Assembly (NCBI GenBank): GCA_903859155.1
Contig: CAIOLO010000017.1
Coordinates: forward strand, 1-41,147
From: an uncultured beta proteobacterium
GTDB taxonomy: Bacteria > Pseudomonadota > Gammaproteobacteria > Burkholderiales > SG8-39
Direction: 5' to 3'
Length of the DNA stretch: 41,147 nucleotides
Both the position numbers and the translations under genes were made by a program. Of this stretch, positions 32,036 through 41,147 are shown one piece after another (positions within the stretch are counted from its first letter, which is position 1; every line of letters begins with the position of its first letter). The notes beneath the pieces are model-generated. The model saw only the letters and a program-made list of their open reading frames with translations. It searched no databases and was not told the DNA's origin.

Positions 32036-34879
32036 GTGAAAGAACCGTTCGAGCCTGCCCCGCCCCCCCGGTTCTGCGAAATCCGCCGCCATGAGTTGAT
32101 CGCGCGCCTCGAGCGGGGCGACGCGGGCGGGGTCTGTGTGCTCACCCCCAATCAGCGCTTGTCCGGCGCCCTCGGGGCGGCGTTTGCACAGGCGCAGGCG
32201 GCTCGCGGCCTGGCGTCCTGGGAGTCCCCCGATATCCTGCCGTGGGGGGCTTTTGTCGCACGCCTCTATCAGGATGCCCTGTATTCGGAGCTGGGCGAGC
32301 GCATGCCCCTGCTGCTCTCGCCGCTGCAGGAGCAGGCCATCTGGGAGACGGTGGTCGCAGGGTCGGAATCCGGCAGCACGCTGCTGTCGGTGGCCAGTGC
32401 CGCGACACTGGCGCGCGACGCATGGATGCTCGCCCACGCCTGGCGCCTGCTTCCCAGTCTGCGGGATTTCTTCGGCAACGACGACACTCGCGTTTTTGCC
32501 GATTGGGCCTGGCGCTATGAGGGCATCACCTCGCGCGACCGGCAAATCGAGCGCGCGCGCCTGCCCGAATGGCTGTCCCCGCGGCTGCAATCCGCGGCGC
32601 TGCGCAAGCCGGCGCTGCTGGTCGCCTATGGATTCGATATTTTTACCCCGCAGCAGCAGGTCTTTCTCGACGCCCTGGCCGGGGCGGACGTCGAGATCCT
32701 GCGCGGCATGCCGGATGCGCAGGCAGCCGCTGTCAGGCGCGTTGCCTGCCGCACGGCAAAGGACGAGCATCGGCTTGCCGCGCAGTGGGCGCGCTCGCGC
32801 CTGGAGCGGGCCGCACCCGCGGGCGAGCGCCAATGCCGCATCGGCATAGTCGTTCCGGACCTCGAGCGTTCCCGCGACGCGATCCGGCGCGCCTTCACCC
32901 AGGTGATGGCGCCGGCACAGGGATTTCCCGGGACGACGCCGGCGATCCTGCCCTTCAATATTTCGCTGGGCATGCCGCTGCCTGGCTATCCGCTGGCACG
33001 CGCGGCCTTGCTGATTCTCGATCTGGCTGGCGGAGAAATCGAGTTTGCGGCCGCGAGCCGGCTGCTGCGCTCGCCATTCATCGCCGCCGGGACGAGCGAG
33101 GCCGCCGCACGTGCCTGCCTGGACGCCGCCTTGCGCCGCCAGTGTGCGCCGCGTACGACGCTGGAGCGCCTGCGCCGCGCCATCGCGCGCAATACCGCGC
33201 CGGATAATGCCTATCGCGTACGGGCCTGCCCGCAGCTCGCCCATGGATTGGGTGCGCTGGCTCAATACGCCAGGGAGAATCTTTCCGGCTCCCGCCGCCC
33301 CGGCGTGTGGGCGCGGACCATGCTGGGCCTGTTGGAGACGCTCGGATTTCCCGGCGAGCGCGCGCTCGATTCCATCGAGTATCAGACGCTGCAGAAGTTG
33401 CACGAGACGATTGCCGCTTTTGCGGCGCTCGATCGTGTCGCCGGACGCATGCGCTTTACGCAGGCGCGCGCGCGCCTGGCGCGTGCCCTGGGCGAGACAC
33501 TGTTCCAGCCGGAAGCCGCCACAGTGCCGGTGCAGATTCTCGGTGTGCTGGAATCGGCCGGAATGCAATTCGATCATCTGTGGGTGATGGGCCTGGCCGA
33601 GGAGTCCTGGCCGATGCCGCCGCGCCCCAATCCTTTTATCCCGGTGGCACTGCAAAAGCGCGCCGGCGTGCCCGAGGCGAGCGGCGCGGCCTCGCTGGAT
33701 CTCGACAGGCGTATCACGCGGGGCTGGCTTGGCGCCGCGCTCGAGGTGGTGATATCGCATCCGCTGCGCGAGGACGATCGCGAATTGCCGGCGAGCCCGC
33801 TGATTCGCGCCATCGATCCAAGCGCTGTGGAAGACCTGGCATTGCCCGCCCATGTCAGCGCCCAGGCGGCAATCCATGCCGCTGCAGCGCTCGAGCGCAT
33901 CGAGGACGGCCGTGCGCCTGCGCTGCCAGAGGGCAGCACCAGCGCCGGCGGCACCGGCGTGTTCCGTGATCAGGCGGCGTGCCCGTTTCGCGCCTTCGCC
34001 ATTCACCGTCTGGGCGCGCGCGGCCTGGATGCGGTCAGTGCCTTCAATGCCTCGGATCGCGGCACCCTGGTCCATGCGCTGCTCGCCAAGGTCTGGAAGG
34101 AACTCAAGTCGAGCGCGGCACTGGCTGCAGTGTCGCCTCGCGATCTGCAATCCCTGGTCGAAGCGGCCGCCGATGTTGCGATCAACAGCCTGCGTTCGCA
34201 TCGGCCGGAGGCGCTTGCGGGACGTCTGGGGCAACTGGAACGCGCTCGTCTGGTGCGCCTCGCCTTCGAGTGGCTGGCTCTGGAGAAACAGCGCCCGCCG
34301 TTCGAAATTGCGGCTCTGGAATCCAGGCAGGCGATCAGCCTGGGCGGGTTGACGGTCAACGCACGGCTGGATCGCATGGATCGTCTGCTCGAGGCATCGC
34401 AGGGTGGCTGGGTGGTGCTCGATTACAAGACCGGAAGCGCAGCGCCCGGGGGCTGGCTGGGCGAGCGCCCGGATGACCCGCAGTTGCCCTTGTACGCCGT
34501 CGGTGCGGCCCCCAGCGCCGGCGCCCGCTCAGGCGTAGTGGCGCTGGCCTTCGCCCAGGTGCGCACCGGCCACATGGAATTTCGCGGCATCGGCAGTGCC
34601 AGCGATCTGTTGCCGGGGGTGGTGAGCATCAACGAGCAGCGCGCCCAGGCGGCGCGCCTGTATGAAAACTGGAATGAGGTGTTGCAGGGTTTTCGCCATG
34701 AGCTGGAATCCATCGCACGCGAGTTTGTCGCGGGCGAGGCGCGCGTGGCGCCCAAGCACGATGTCCCCACCTGCCGCTATTGCGAACTGCACGCGCTGTG
34801 CCGGATCAGCGAGCGCGAAGGATTCGCGGCCGCCGCCGAAGACGGCATCGAGTCCCCTGGAGCGCAGGCGCACGAATGA
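32036..34879 (+). CDS. AddB-like PD-(D/E)XK nuclease with Fe-S cluster motif, GTG start
   Basis: Protein of 947 residues, the nuclease half of an AddAB-like double-strand-break end-processing complex (the 'probable DNA repair protein' type in betaproteobacteria). The start is GTG 32036; the ribosome site is poor. The N-terminal region (VCVLTPNQRLSGALG) resembles an inactivated helicase domain with no Walker A. The C-terminal nuclease has LDRMDR, then VVLDYKTG with D796 and K798. Cysteines 649 (ACPFRAF), 913, 916 and 922 (CRYCELHALC) have the C...CxxCx5C spacing of the AddB iron-sulfur staple. Its stop overlaps the next ATG by four bases (ATGA), so the two subunits are translated together. Confidence 0.9.
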   Translation: MKEPFEPAPPPRFCEIRRHELIARLERGDAGGVCVLTPNQRLSGALGAAFAQAQAARGLASWESPDILPWGAFVARLYQDALYSELGERMPLLLSPLQEQAIWETVVAGSESGSTLLSVASAATLARDAWMLAHAWRLLPSLRDFFGNDDTRVFADWAWRYEGITSRDRQIERARLPEWLSPRLQSAALRKPALLVAYGFDIFTPQQQVFLDALAGADVEILRGMPDAQAAAVRRVACRTAKDEHRLAAQWARSRLERAAPAGERQCRIGIVVPDLERSRDAIRRAFTQVMAPAQGFPGTTPAILPFNISLGMPLPGYPLARAALLILDLAGGEIEFAAASRLLRSPFIAAGTSEAAARACLDAALRRQCAPRTTLERLRRAIARNTAPDNAYRVRACPQLAHGLGALAQYARENLSGSRRPGVWARTMLGLLETLGFPGERALDSIEYQTLQKLHETIAAFAALDRVAGRMRFTQARARLARALGETLFQPEAATVPVQILGVLESAGMQFDHLWVMGLAEESWPMPPRPNPFIPVALQKRAGVPEASGAASLDLDRRITRGWLGAALEVVISHPLREDDRELPASPLIRAIDPSAVEDLALPAHVSAQAAIHAAAALERIEDGRAPALPEGSTSAGGTGVFRDQAACPFRAFAIHRLGARGLDAVSAFNASDRGTLVHALLAKVWKELKSSAALAAVSPRDLQSLVEAAADVAINSLRSHRPEALAGRLGQLERARLVRLAFEWLALEKQRPPFEIAALESRQAISLGGLTVNARLDRMDRLLEASQGGWVVLDYKTGSAAPGGWLGERPDDPQLPLYAVGAAPSAGARSGVVALAFAQVRTGHMEFRGIGSASDLLPGVVSINEQRAQAARLYENWNEVLQGFRHELESIAREFVAGEARVAPKHDVPTCRYCELHALCRISEREGFAAAAEDGIESPGAQAHE

Positions 34880-37800
34880 GTGCCATGGGTGAACCCGGTG
34901 ACATTGATGCGCGCCGCAGGGCGCTCGATCCATCGCATTCGTTTATCGTCCAGGCACCGGCAGGCTCGGGCAAGACCGAACTGCTGATCCAGCGCTACCT
35001 GGTGCTGCTGTCACTGGCCAACGAGCCTGAGGAGATCGCGGCAATCACCTTCACCCGCAAGGCTGCCGCGGAGATGAAGAACCGGGTGCTGCAGGCGCTC
35101 GAGGATGCGCGCGCCGCGCGCCTGGAGGGCGATGCCGGTGCCGGCGAACTGCGAGCCCACCAGCGACTGACGCGGCGCCACGCGCTGGCCGCACTGGATC
35201 GCGAGCGCCTGCGGGGCTGGGATCTGTTGCACAACGCCTCGCGCCTGCGCATCCAGACCATCGATGCGCTGTGCGCATCGCTGACCCGGCAGATGCCGGT
35301 GTTGTCGGCTTTCGGCGCGCAACCGGAAAGCCTGGACGATGCGCGTGCGCTGTTCGACGAGGCGGCGCGGGCCACGCTGGAACTGCTCGACGCGGAGGAC
35401 GCCAGCGCCGGCGACGTGGCGCTGCTGCTCGAGCACCTGGACAATAATCTCGACGCCGCCGCCAACCTGATTACCGGAATGCTGGCGCGGCGCGACCACT
35501 GGCTGGGAAAACTCTCCGGTGCCGGCGACCGCGAGATGCTGGAAACGGCGCTGTGCGCGGTGCGTCGCAGCGCCAGGGAGCGCACCGCGGCGCTGTTCCC
35601 CGCCGCCATGGCGGAAGAACTGGTCGCGCTGCTCGACTACGCCTCGGGCAACCTGGAACGCCTCGGGAAGGCGTCGCCGCTGCGCGCCTGCGGGGCTCTG
35701 ACCCGCCTTCCGGGGGGCGGCGAAAGCGCGCATGCCGCCTGGCTTGGCATGGCGGAAATGCTGCTGACCAGGGAGGGCGACTGGCGCAAGCCCGGCGGCC
35801 TGACTGTCGCCATCGGTTTTCCACCCGGAGAGGACAAGCCGGGCAAGGCGCTGGCCAGGCAGTGGAAGGACCGTCTGGGCGCCCTGATCGTGCAGCTGGA
35901 CGCGCTGGCGCAGCTGCCGCAGGCTTTGCACGCGCTGCGCAGCCTGCCGGCGGCGCAATACGAGGAGCGGCAATGGCAGGTGCTCGCGGCGATGCTGCGC
36001 CTCATGCCGCTCGCGGTGGCGCAGCTGAAACTGGTTTTCGCACGGCGCGGGCAGGCCGATTTCGTGGAGATCGCGCAGCGCGCGCTGTTGTGCCTGGGCA
36101 GCGACGATGCCCCCACCGATCTGATGCTGGCCCTGGACTACCGCATCCACCACCTGCTGGTGGATGAGTTTCAGGACACTTCCTTTACGCAGTTTTCGCT
36201 GCTGGAAAAACTCACCGCCGGATGGCAGGCCGCCGACGAAGCGGGACGGGGCAGCGAACGCACCCTGTTCCTGGTGGGTGACCCGATGCAGTCGATTTAC
36301 CGCTTCCGCGAAGCCGAAGTCGGATTGTTTTTGAAGGCGCGCAACGAAGGGCTGGGCGGCATTGCGCTGGAGGCGCTCACGCTCTCGGCCAATTTCCGAT
36401 CGCAGGCGGGGATAGTCGATTGGGTCAACGCGGGTTTTGCGCAGATCATGCCGCCTGAGGACGATATCGCCAGCGGTGCGGTCCTCTATGCGCCATCCAT
36501 TGCGGTACATCCAGCGCAGGCCGATGCGGTGCGCGTGCACGCCCATTTTGACGGCGACGCGGCCGGCGAAGCGGCGCAAGTGGTCCGACTGGTGCGACAG
36601 GCGCAACAAGGGAATCCGGGCGGCACACTCGCCATTCTGGTGCGCACTCGCGGCCATCTGCGCGCCATCGTGCCGGCGCTGCGCGAGGCCGGCCTCGCCT
36701 TTCGCGCCATCGAAATCGAGGCACTGGGGCACAGGCAGGCGGTGCAGGATCTGTATGCGCTGACCCGGGCCATCGCGCACCCTGAGGATCGCCTCGCATG
36801 GCTGGCGGTGTTGCGCGCGCCCTGGTGCGGGCTGTCCCTGGCGGACCTCCACGCCCTGGCCGGCACGGATGCTGGCGGCACCGCGGGAGTTTCTGAAAAT
36901 TCACAGGATTTGTTTGGCGAGATAGCCGAACAACCTTTGCCAAATGAATATTCAGATCTTAAAAATGGACTATCCATCGGGGAGGCGCTCTACCACCCGG
37001 GGCGAACCTCGCGCCTCTCGAGCGACGGGGTGGCGCGTCTCGCGCGCCTGCGCGAGGCGCTGCAGGCGGTGCTAGACAGTCCGTTGCGAGGCAGCCTGCG
37101 CGAACGCGTCGAAGCCGCATGGCTCAGTCTGGGCGGACCGGCGTGCGTCGAGGACGATACTGATCTGGAGGACATGGAGATCTACCTGGATTGCCTGGGC
37201 GAACACGAGGAAGCCGGGGAGATCGCCGCTGCCGAAGCCTTCGACCAGGCGGTGCAGAAGCTCTACGCGCTCCCGGATCTGCATGCCGATGAGCGGCTGC
37301 AGATCATGACCATCCACAAGGCCAAGGGCCTGGAGTTCGACAGCGTGATCGTGCCCTCGCTCGGTGCCGGCAGCGGCCGCGACGAAAGAGGGTTGTTCGT
37401 GTGGATGGATGTCGCCTTGCCCGGCATGGAACTGGCGGCGGGAAAAGCGGCAACCGCAGGCCACCTGCTGATTGCGCCCATAAATGCGTCCGGCGCGGAA
37501 AACGAGCCGACCTACGAATACCTGCGACGCCTCGATCGCATCAAGGGCACTCACGAAAACACGCGCCTCCTGTATGTCGCGGCGACGCGGGCGCGGCAGC
37601 ATCTGCACCTGCTCGGTGGCGCCGCTCGGGATCGCAACGGCGAATTGCGTGCGCCGGCAGGTTCGCTGCTGGAGCGGCTGTGGCCGGCAGTGGCGGGCGA
37701 GTTCGCCGCGCAAGCGCTGGGCGCCGTGCCATCGCAGCAGGCCACGCCAGTGCGGGACGATGAACGGCGCGCAGTGCAGCATCTGCGCCTGCCTTCGGCG

Positions 37801-38421
37801 TGGCAGCTGCCGCCCTTGCCGGAGGCGATCGCATGGACTGCGCCCGCGGCCGCGGAGTCCAGGCAGCAGGCGGTCGAATTTTCGTGGGCGGGCGAGGTCG
37901 CGCGCCATGTCGGCAGCGTGGTGCACCGCTGGATGCAGCGCATCGCCGAGGACGCGCTTGAGGGCTGGGATAGCGAGCGCATCGAAGCCCTGCGCGCTGC
38001 GTTCACCGATGAATTGGCGGCTCTCGGCGTCGACGACGCGCACTGTGAAGCAGCGGTCGAGCGGGTGGCGGCGGCGCTGGTGAAAACACTGGGAGACGCG
38101 CGCGGCCGCTGGCTGCTCGGCGCGCAACAACAAGGGCGCAACGAATATCGGCTCGGCACCTTCAGCCAGGGCGAACGCCGCGACTGGGTCATCGATCGCA
38201 CATTTATTGACGAGCAGGGATGCCGCTGGATAGTCGATTACAAGACCAGCAGCCATGAAGGCTCCGATGTCGAAGCCTTCCTCGATCGTGAGAAAACCCG
38301 CTATGCCGCGCAGTTGGAGCGCTATGCGCAAATGCTGGGGGGCGATGCGCCGGTGCGGCTGGGGCTTTATTTCCCCCTGCTCAATGGGTGGCGGGAGTGG
38401 GTGGCGGCGGGCGGGGAATAG
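34876..38421 (+). CDS. addA: AddA-like UvrD-family helicase/nuclease
   Basis: Superfamily 1 helicase with a C-terminal nuclease, 1181 residues, partner of the preceding protein in resecting DNA breaks for RecA loading. The start ATG 34876 overlaps the upstream stop; 34885 is an alternative. Motifs: Walker A APAGSGKT (27-34), motif Ia ITFTRKAAAEMKNR, motif II VDEFQDT (429-435), motif III LVGDPMQSIYRFR, motif IV LSANFRSQAG, motif V MTIHKAKGLEFD and motif VI LLYVAATRAR. The nuclease has WIVDYKTS with D1121 and K1123. A locally AT-rich stretch lies in the coding frame near 36888-36980. The family is established; the symbol is by analogy. Confidence 0.93.
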   Translation: MSAMGEPGDIDARRRALDPSHSFIVQAPAGSGKTELLIQRYLVLLSLANEPEEIAAITFTRKAAAEMKNRVLQALEDARAARLEGDAGAGELRAHQRLTRRHALAALDRERLRGWDLLHNASRLRIQTIDALCASLTRQMPVLSAFGAQPESLDDARALFDEAARATLELLDAEDASAGDVALLLEHLDNNLDAAANLITGMLARRDHWLGKLSGAGDREMLETALCAVRRSARERTAALFPAAMAEELVALLDYASGNLERLGKASPLRACGALTRLPGGGESAHAAWLGMAEMLLTREGDWRKPGGLTVAIGFPPGEDKPGKALARQWKDRLGALIVQLDALAQLPQALHALRSLPAAQYEERQWQVLAAMLRLMPLAVAQLKLVFARRGQADFVEIAQRALLCLGSDDAPTDLMLALDYRIHHLLVDEFQDTSFTQFSLLEKLTAGWQAADEAGRGSERTLFLVGDPMQSIYRFREAEVGLFLKARNEGLGGIALEALTLSANFRSQAGIVDWVNAGFAQIMPPEDDIASGAVLYAPSIAVHPAQADAVRVHAHFDGDAAGEAAQVVRLVRQAQQGNPGGTLAILVRTRGHLRAIVPALREAGLAFRAIEIEALGHRQAVQDLYALTRAIAHPEDRLAWLAVLRAPWCGLSLADLHALAGTDAGGTAGVSENSQDLFGEIAEQPLPNEYSDLKNGLSIGEALYHPGRTSRLSSDGVARLARLREALQAVLDSPLRGSLRERVEAAWLSLGGPACVEDDTDLEDMEIYLDCLGEHEEAGEIAAAEAFDQAVQKLYALPDLHADERLQIMTIHKAKGLEFDSVIVPSLGAGSGRDERGLFVWMDVALPGMELAAGKAATAGHLLIAPINASGAENEPTYEYLRRLDRIKGTHENTRLLYVAATRARQHLHLLGGAARDRNGELRAPAGSLLERLWPAVAGEFAAQALGAVPSQQATPVRDDERRAVQHLRLPSAWQLPPLPEAIAWTAPAAAESRQQAVEFSWAGEVARHVGSVVHRWMQRIAEDALEGWDSERIEALRAAFTDELAALGVDDAHCEAAVERVAAALVKTLGDARGRWLLGAQQQGRNEYRLGTFSQGERRDWVIDRTFIDEQGCRWIVDYKTSSHEGSDVEAFLDREKTRYAAQLERYAQMLGGDAPVRLGLYFPLLNGWREWVAAGGE

Positions 38422-38435
38422 GGGCGCGTTATGCA

Positions 38436-38507
38436 ATGGCCGCCCACATCGACTTCACCTGGGCGGAGCTGAAGCGGCGGGAGGACCGAAAGTCCGAGTT
38501 GCCTTGA
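38436..38507 (+). CDS. Possible tiny ORF, 23 residues (doubtful)
   Basis: An ATG-to-TGA frame encoding MAAHIDFTWAELKRREDRK plus four residues follows addA by 14 bases. It has no clear ribosome site and no family resemblance. It could equally be chance or a remnant; I list it because the gap otherwise holds no gene. Confidence 0.15.
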   Translation: MAAHIDFTWAELKRREDRKSELP

Positions 38508-38552
38508 TTTGAGACGGGCGCACCCGGAGATGGCAGTCCGAGCCGGGCGCGA

Positions 38553-38572
38553 CCTCAGGTGTTCACCTGAGG
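38553..38572. repeat. Perfect 9-bp inverted repeat CCTCAGGTG
   Basis: CCTCAGGTG, two bases, then CACCTGAGG. A further CAGGTGG follows at 38580-38586, giving a cluster of CAGGTG/CACCTG elements. No T-run follows, so it is not a simple terminator. It could be an operator for the kinase gene or a 3' stem of the addA message. Confidence 0.5.
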
Positions 38573-38683
38573 CGAAAATCAGGTGGTTACCCGATGGCGA
38601 TGCGGGGCGGCCGCGCCTAACATGCTCCGAAGGGCACCTTCGCCTTCGGCGAGGATTCGTCGCCTCTGGGAGAAGCAACACCC

Positions 38684-38704
38684 ATGCGGATTTTTCTGTA
38701 CTGA
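38684..38704 (+). promoter_or_regulatory. Six-codon upstream ORF overlapping the kinase start
   Basis: ATG CGG ATT TTT CTG TAC TGA encodes MRIFLY. GGGAGAAG lies about 8 bases before it, whereas the kinase ATG (38704) has no good ribosome site of its own and overlaps this stop by one base (TGATG). This is the arrangement of a translationally coupled leader peptide. Confidence 0.4.
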
Positions 38705-41147
38705 TGCCCTTTAATTTCATCGGGGGAAAACGGCTGCCCTGGACGGCGCTCACCGCCGGGTTGCTCGTCACGGTTCTTGGCACCCTTCAGGTCAAGCAGG
38801 CCATCGAACAGGATGCGCTCAACCGGATTGCTTTTGCGTGCGACCAGGTCACGCTCAAGATCGAGGAGCGCCTTGGCGCATATGCGCTGATTCTGCAAGG
38901 CGGCGCCGGCCTGTTTGCCGGGTCAAGCGCCGTGGATCGCCGGGAATGGCGGGCCTACGTCGAGCGACTGCGAGCGGAGAAAAGTATCCCCGGCGTGCAA
39001 GGGATCGGGTATGTCCAGTTGATCGCGCCCGGGCGGCTTGCCGCCCACCTCGCGCAGATTCGCTCCCAGGGTTTTCCTGAATACAACCTACGCCCGACTG
39101 GTGCGCGCGCCCTCTACACCTCCATCATCTATCTCGAACCCTTCCGCGACCGCAATCTGCGCGCCTTCGGTTTCGACATGTTCTCCGAGCCGGTCAGGCG
39201 AGCCGCAATGGAACAGGCGCGCGACACCGGCGAGGCAACGCTCTCGGGCAAGGTCGAACTGGTGCAGGAGACCGGAACCGAAGTGCAGGCAGGCACCTTG
39301 ATGTATGTCCCCGTCTATCGCAACGGCACCCCGGTGGACACGGTTGAGCAGAGACGGGCGGCGCTGATCGGGTGGACCTACAGTCCCTATCGCATGGATG
39401 ACCTCATGACCGGCATCCTCGGTGACTGGAAGGGCAAGGATAAAGCGGTTTATGAACTGCACCTCTACGGCGGACTCCAGGCAACCCCGGCCGCCCTGCT
39501 GTTCGACAGCAGCGGCGCTCTTACCCCGGAGTCGCATTCGCTCTTCCGCCAGGAGCGGACCATCAGCTTCAACGGCAGTCCAATGTTGCTCGCACTGGAC
39601 AACGATCCCGCGGCACCCGGTGTGAACTACGCAAGCGCATGGCTCATCTTCGCCACGGGCCTTGCTTTTAGCGGCCTGCTGTTCATGTGGGCGCGCGCCG
39701 CGATCAACACGCGAAACGACGCTTTACGCATCGCCGGCGAGTTGACCGAGGAAATCAGGCAACGCGAAAAATTGCTGAGCGAAAGCGAAAAACGCTTTCG
39801 CTCCATGGCCGATAGCGCACCGGTGTTGATCTGGACCTCGGGCACGGACAAGCTGTGCCACTACTTCAACAGGGTCTGGCTGGAATTCACCGGCCGCAGC
39901 ATTGAACAGGAGATGGGGAACGGCTGGGCCGACGGCGTGCATCCGGAGGATCTGCAGCGTTGTCTGGCCACCTATACGGGCGCCTTCGACGCCCGCCTGC
40001 CGTTCACCATGGAGTATCGCTTGCGCCGCAGCGACGGCGAATATCGCTGGCTGGTCGACCACGGCGTGCCGCGCTACGACGATGAGAGCGGGTTCGTCGG
40101 GTACATCGGGTCCTGCACCGACGTCACCGAGCGCCGTCGCATCGAGGATAATCTGAGGATCAGCAAGGCGCTCCTCGCCGACAACGCCACCGAGGTGATC
40201 TGGACCATAGACCTGCGGGGGCGCCACACCTACGTCAGCCCTTCGGTTGAAAGACTCCGCGGCTACAGCAGGGAAGAGGTTATGCGCCAATCCCTGGAAC
40301 AGACCCTGACGCCGTCCTCCGCGCTGGTCGCACTCAAGGCGTTCGACCGCGCCATCGACGCCATCCGTGCCGGGCAATCGGTGCCCGAATTCCGGGCCGA
40401 ACTGGAGCAATCGTGCAAGCATGGCGGCAGCGTATGGACCGAAACCACTCTCAGCGGAATGCGCGACGTGGCCGGAAAATTCGTCGGCCTGATCGGGGTC
40501 ACGCGCGATATCACCGAGCGCAGACAGGCGGACAAGTCCCTGCGGTTGCAGCATGCCGAGCTGGAGCGGCAAAACGAGGACCTGAAGCACGCACAGGAAG
40601 CGCTGGACGTCGAGCGGGCACGCTATTTCGAGCTCTACGATATCGCTCCGGTGGGCTATTGCAGCGCAAGCGAAAAGGGACAGATCCTGCAAGCCAACCT
40701 CACCCTCTGCGCGATGCTCGGCATGTCCCGCCAACTGTTGATGAAACGGCCGCTCTCACTCTGGATCCTATTGGAAGACCAGCATATCTACTATCGGTGC
40801 ATCAAGCAGATCATCGAGTCAGGCAAACAGCAAGAGTTCGAACTGCGGATGGCGAAAGGTGACGGCAGGTCGTTGTTTGCGCATCTGACGGTTTCTGTCT
40901 CGCAAGGCGGCGAGGGTGCCTCCGAGCTGCGAATCGCTCTGAGCGACATCACCGAGCGCAAACTCGCCGAAGCCGCCCGCGCGACACTCGAATCGCAGTT
41001 GCGAGAATCGCAGAAGATGGAGGCGCTGGGCACGCTGGCCGGCGGGGTGGCGCACGACTTCAACAACGCCCTGGCGTCGATTCTGGGCAACGTGGAACTG
41101 GCACGCCAGGACGTGGGCCCAGGCCACGAGGCGCTGGTGAGCCTGGA
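38704..41147 (+). CDS. CHASE-PAS-PAS-PAS sensor histidine kinase (3' end outside window)
   Basis: The frame stays open to the right edge (814 codons). TM1 is at about residues 11-30, then an extracytoplasmic CHASE domain (GSSAVDRREWRAYVERL, IPGVQGIGYVQLIAPG) to about 300, and TM2 at about 311-332 (ASAWLIFATGLAFSGLLFMW). Three PAS domains follow: ~360-480 (ESEKRFRSMADSAPVLIWT), ~485-610 (NATEVIWTIDLRGRHTYVSP) and ~640-755 (YFELYDIAPVGYCSAS), each ending in a DITER-type linker. The HisKA box is ALGTLAGGVAHDFNN with H784 as predicted phosphorylation site. The ATPase domain and any receiver domain lie outside. CHASE domains sense small external ligands; this one is unknown. The start may be coupled to a six-codon upstream ORF. 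Confidence 0.92.
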   Translation, partial: MPFNFIGGKRLPWTALTAGLLVTVLGTLQVKQAIEQDALNRIAFACDQVTLKIEERLGAYALILQGGAGLFAGSSAVDRREWRAYVERLRAEKSIPGVQGIGYVQLIAPGRLAAHLAQIRSQGFPEYNLRPTGARALYTSIIYLEPFRDRNLRAFGFDMFSEPVRRAAMEQARDTGEATLSGKVELVQETGTEVQAGTLMYVPVYRNGTPVDTVEQRRAALIGWTYSPYRMDDLMTGILGDWKGKDKAVYELHLYGGLQATPAALLFDSSGALTPESHSLFRQERTISFNGSPMLLALDNDPAAPGVNYASAWLIFATGLAFSGLLFMWARAAINTRNDALRIAGELTEEIRQREKLLSESEKRFRSMADSAPVLIWTSGTDKLCHYFNRVWLEFTGRSIEQEMGNGWADGVHPEDLQRCLATYTGAFDARLPFTMEYRLRRSDGEYRWLVDHGVPRYDDESGFVGYIGSCTDVTERRRIEDNLRISKALLADNATEVIWTIDLRGRHTYVSPSVERLRGYSREEVMRQSLEQTLTPSSALVALKAFDRAIDAIRAGQSVPEFRAELEQSCKHGGSVWTETTLSGMRDVAGKFVGLIGVTRDITERRQADKSLRLQHAELERQNEDLKHAQEALDVERARYFELYDIAPVGYCSASEKGQILQANLTLCAMLGMSRQLLMKRPLSLWILLEDQHIYYRCIKQIIESGKQQEFELRMAKGDGRSLFAHLTVSVSQGGEGASELRIALSDITERKLAEAARATLESQLRESQKMEALGTLAGGVAHDFNNALASILGNVELARQDVGPGHEALVSL

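Noticed and set aside
31625-34234. 869-residue open frame on the minus strand opposite fdxA and the AddB-like gene
   Set aside because: It mirrors two clear plus-strand genes, is low-complexity Arg/Ala/Gly-rich and has no recognisable domain; long antisense frames are expected in GC-rich DNA.
35011-36852. 613-residue open frame on the minus strand opposite addA
   Set aside because: Composition is Arg/Gln/His-rich and mirrors helicase codons; the plus-strand frame carries all the helicase motifs.
1-41147. Search by eye for CRISPR arrays, tRNA genes, insertion sequences and phage genes
   Set aside because: No regularly spaced repeats, no GTTCGANTC-type T-arm in a tRNA context, no transposase or integrase motifs seen.

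Overview
The window is a GC-rich bacterial chromosome segment. It reads as a betaproteobacterium close to Burkholderiales. The main reasons are six Bug/TctC-type periplasmic binding proteins with no TctA/TctB membrane partners, a trxA-rho-(x)-rpmE neighbourhood, a 7Fe ferredoxin (fdxA), and a helicase/nuclease pair of the AddAB-like type. The assignment rests on gene content and style only. I see no rRNA, tRNA, CRISPR array, transposase or prophage gene.

Layout. (1) 1-3.8 kb, + strand: the cytochrome tail of a PuuD-like urate hydroxylase, a complete NitT/TauT-type ABC importer (binding protein, ATPase, permease) and xanthine-guanine phosphoribosyltransferase. This looks like a purine uptake and salvage block. 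(2) 4.0-10.3 kb: a coiled-coil hypothetical protein, a Bug protein plus quinone-oxidoreductase-like operon (-), a divergent Bug gene (+) with a structured intergenic region between them, a 2-hydroxyacid dehydrogenase (-), an alpha/beta hydrolase with a predicted Cys nucleophile (+) and a VOC protein (-). (3) 10.6-15.7 kb: a + strand run of Bug protein, amidohydrolase, asparaginase-like protein and amidase, closed by a small hypothetical gene on the - strand. Several active-site motifs here depart from the textbook form, which suggests catabolism of an unidentified amide or imide. (4) 15.9-19.0 kb: two convergent Bug genes and an SDR oxidoreductase. (5) 19.0-21.1 kb, - strand: two adjacent exported proteins of lower GC, one with an HEAAH zinc-protease motif and one with an EF-loop-like Asp/Asn motif. 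I do not recognise either as a named family. (6) 21.3-27.9 kb, - strand: GT39-like membrane glycosyltransferase, pgi, FAD-linked oxidase and a TPR/GT41 (O-GlcNAc-transferase-like) protein in a tight run. (7) 28.1-31.4 kb, - strand: trxA, rho, a Bug gene and rpmE. (8) 31.7-38.4 kb, + strand: fdxA, then an AddB-like Fe-S nuclease and an AddA-like UvrD helicase/nuclease for double-strand-break processing. (9) 38.7 kb to the end: a CHASE-PAS-PAS-PAS sensor histidine kinase that runs off the window.

The most promising undescribed items are the two-gene exported metalloprotease-like cassette (19.06-21.13 kb), the amide catabolic run with altered catalytic motifs (10.6-15.3 kb), the Cys-nucleophile hydrolase, and the inverted-repeat-rich region between two divergent Bug genes (6.55-6.83 kb). 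No intergenic gap exceeds about 300 bases. Functions were inferred by reading motifs; no database search was run.
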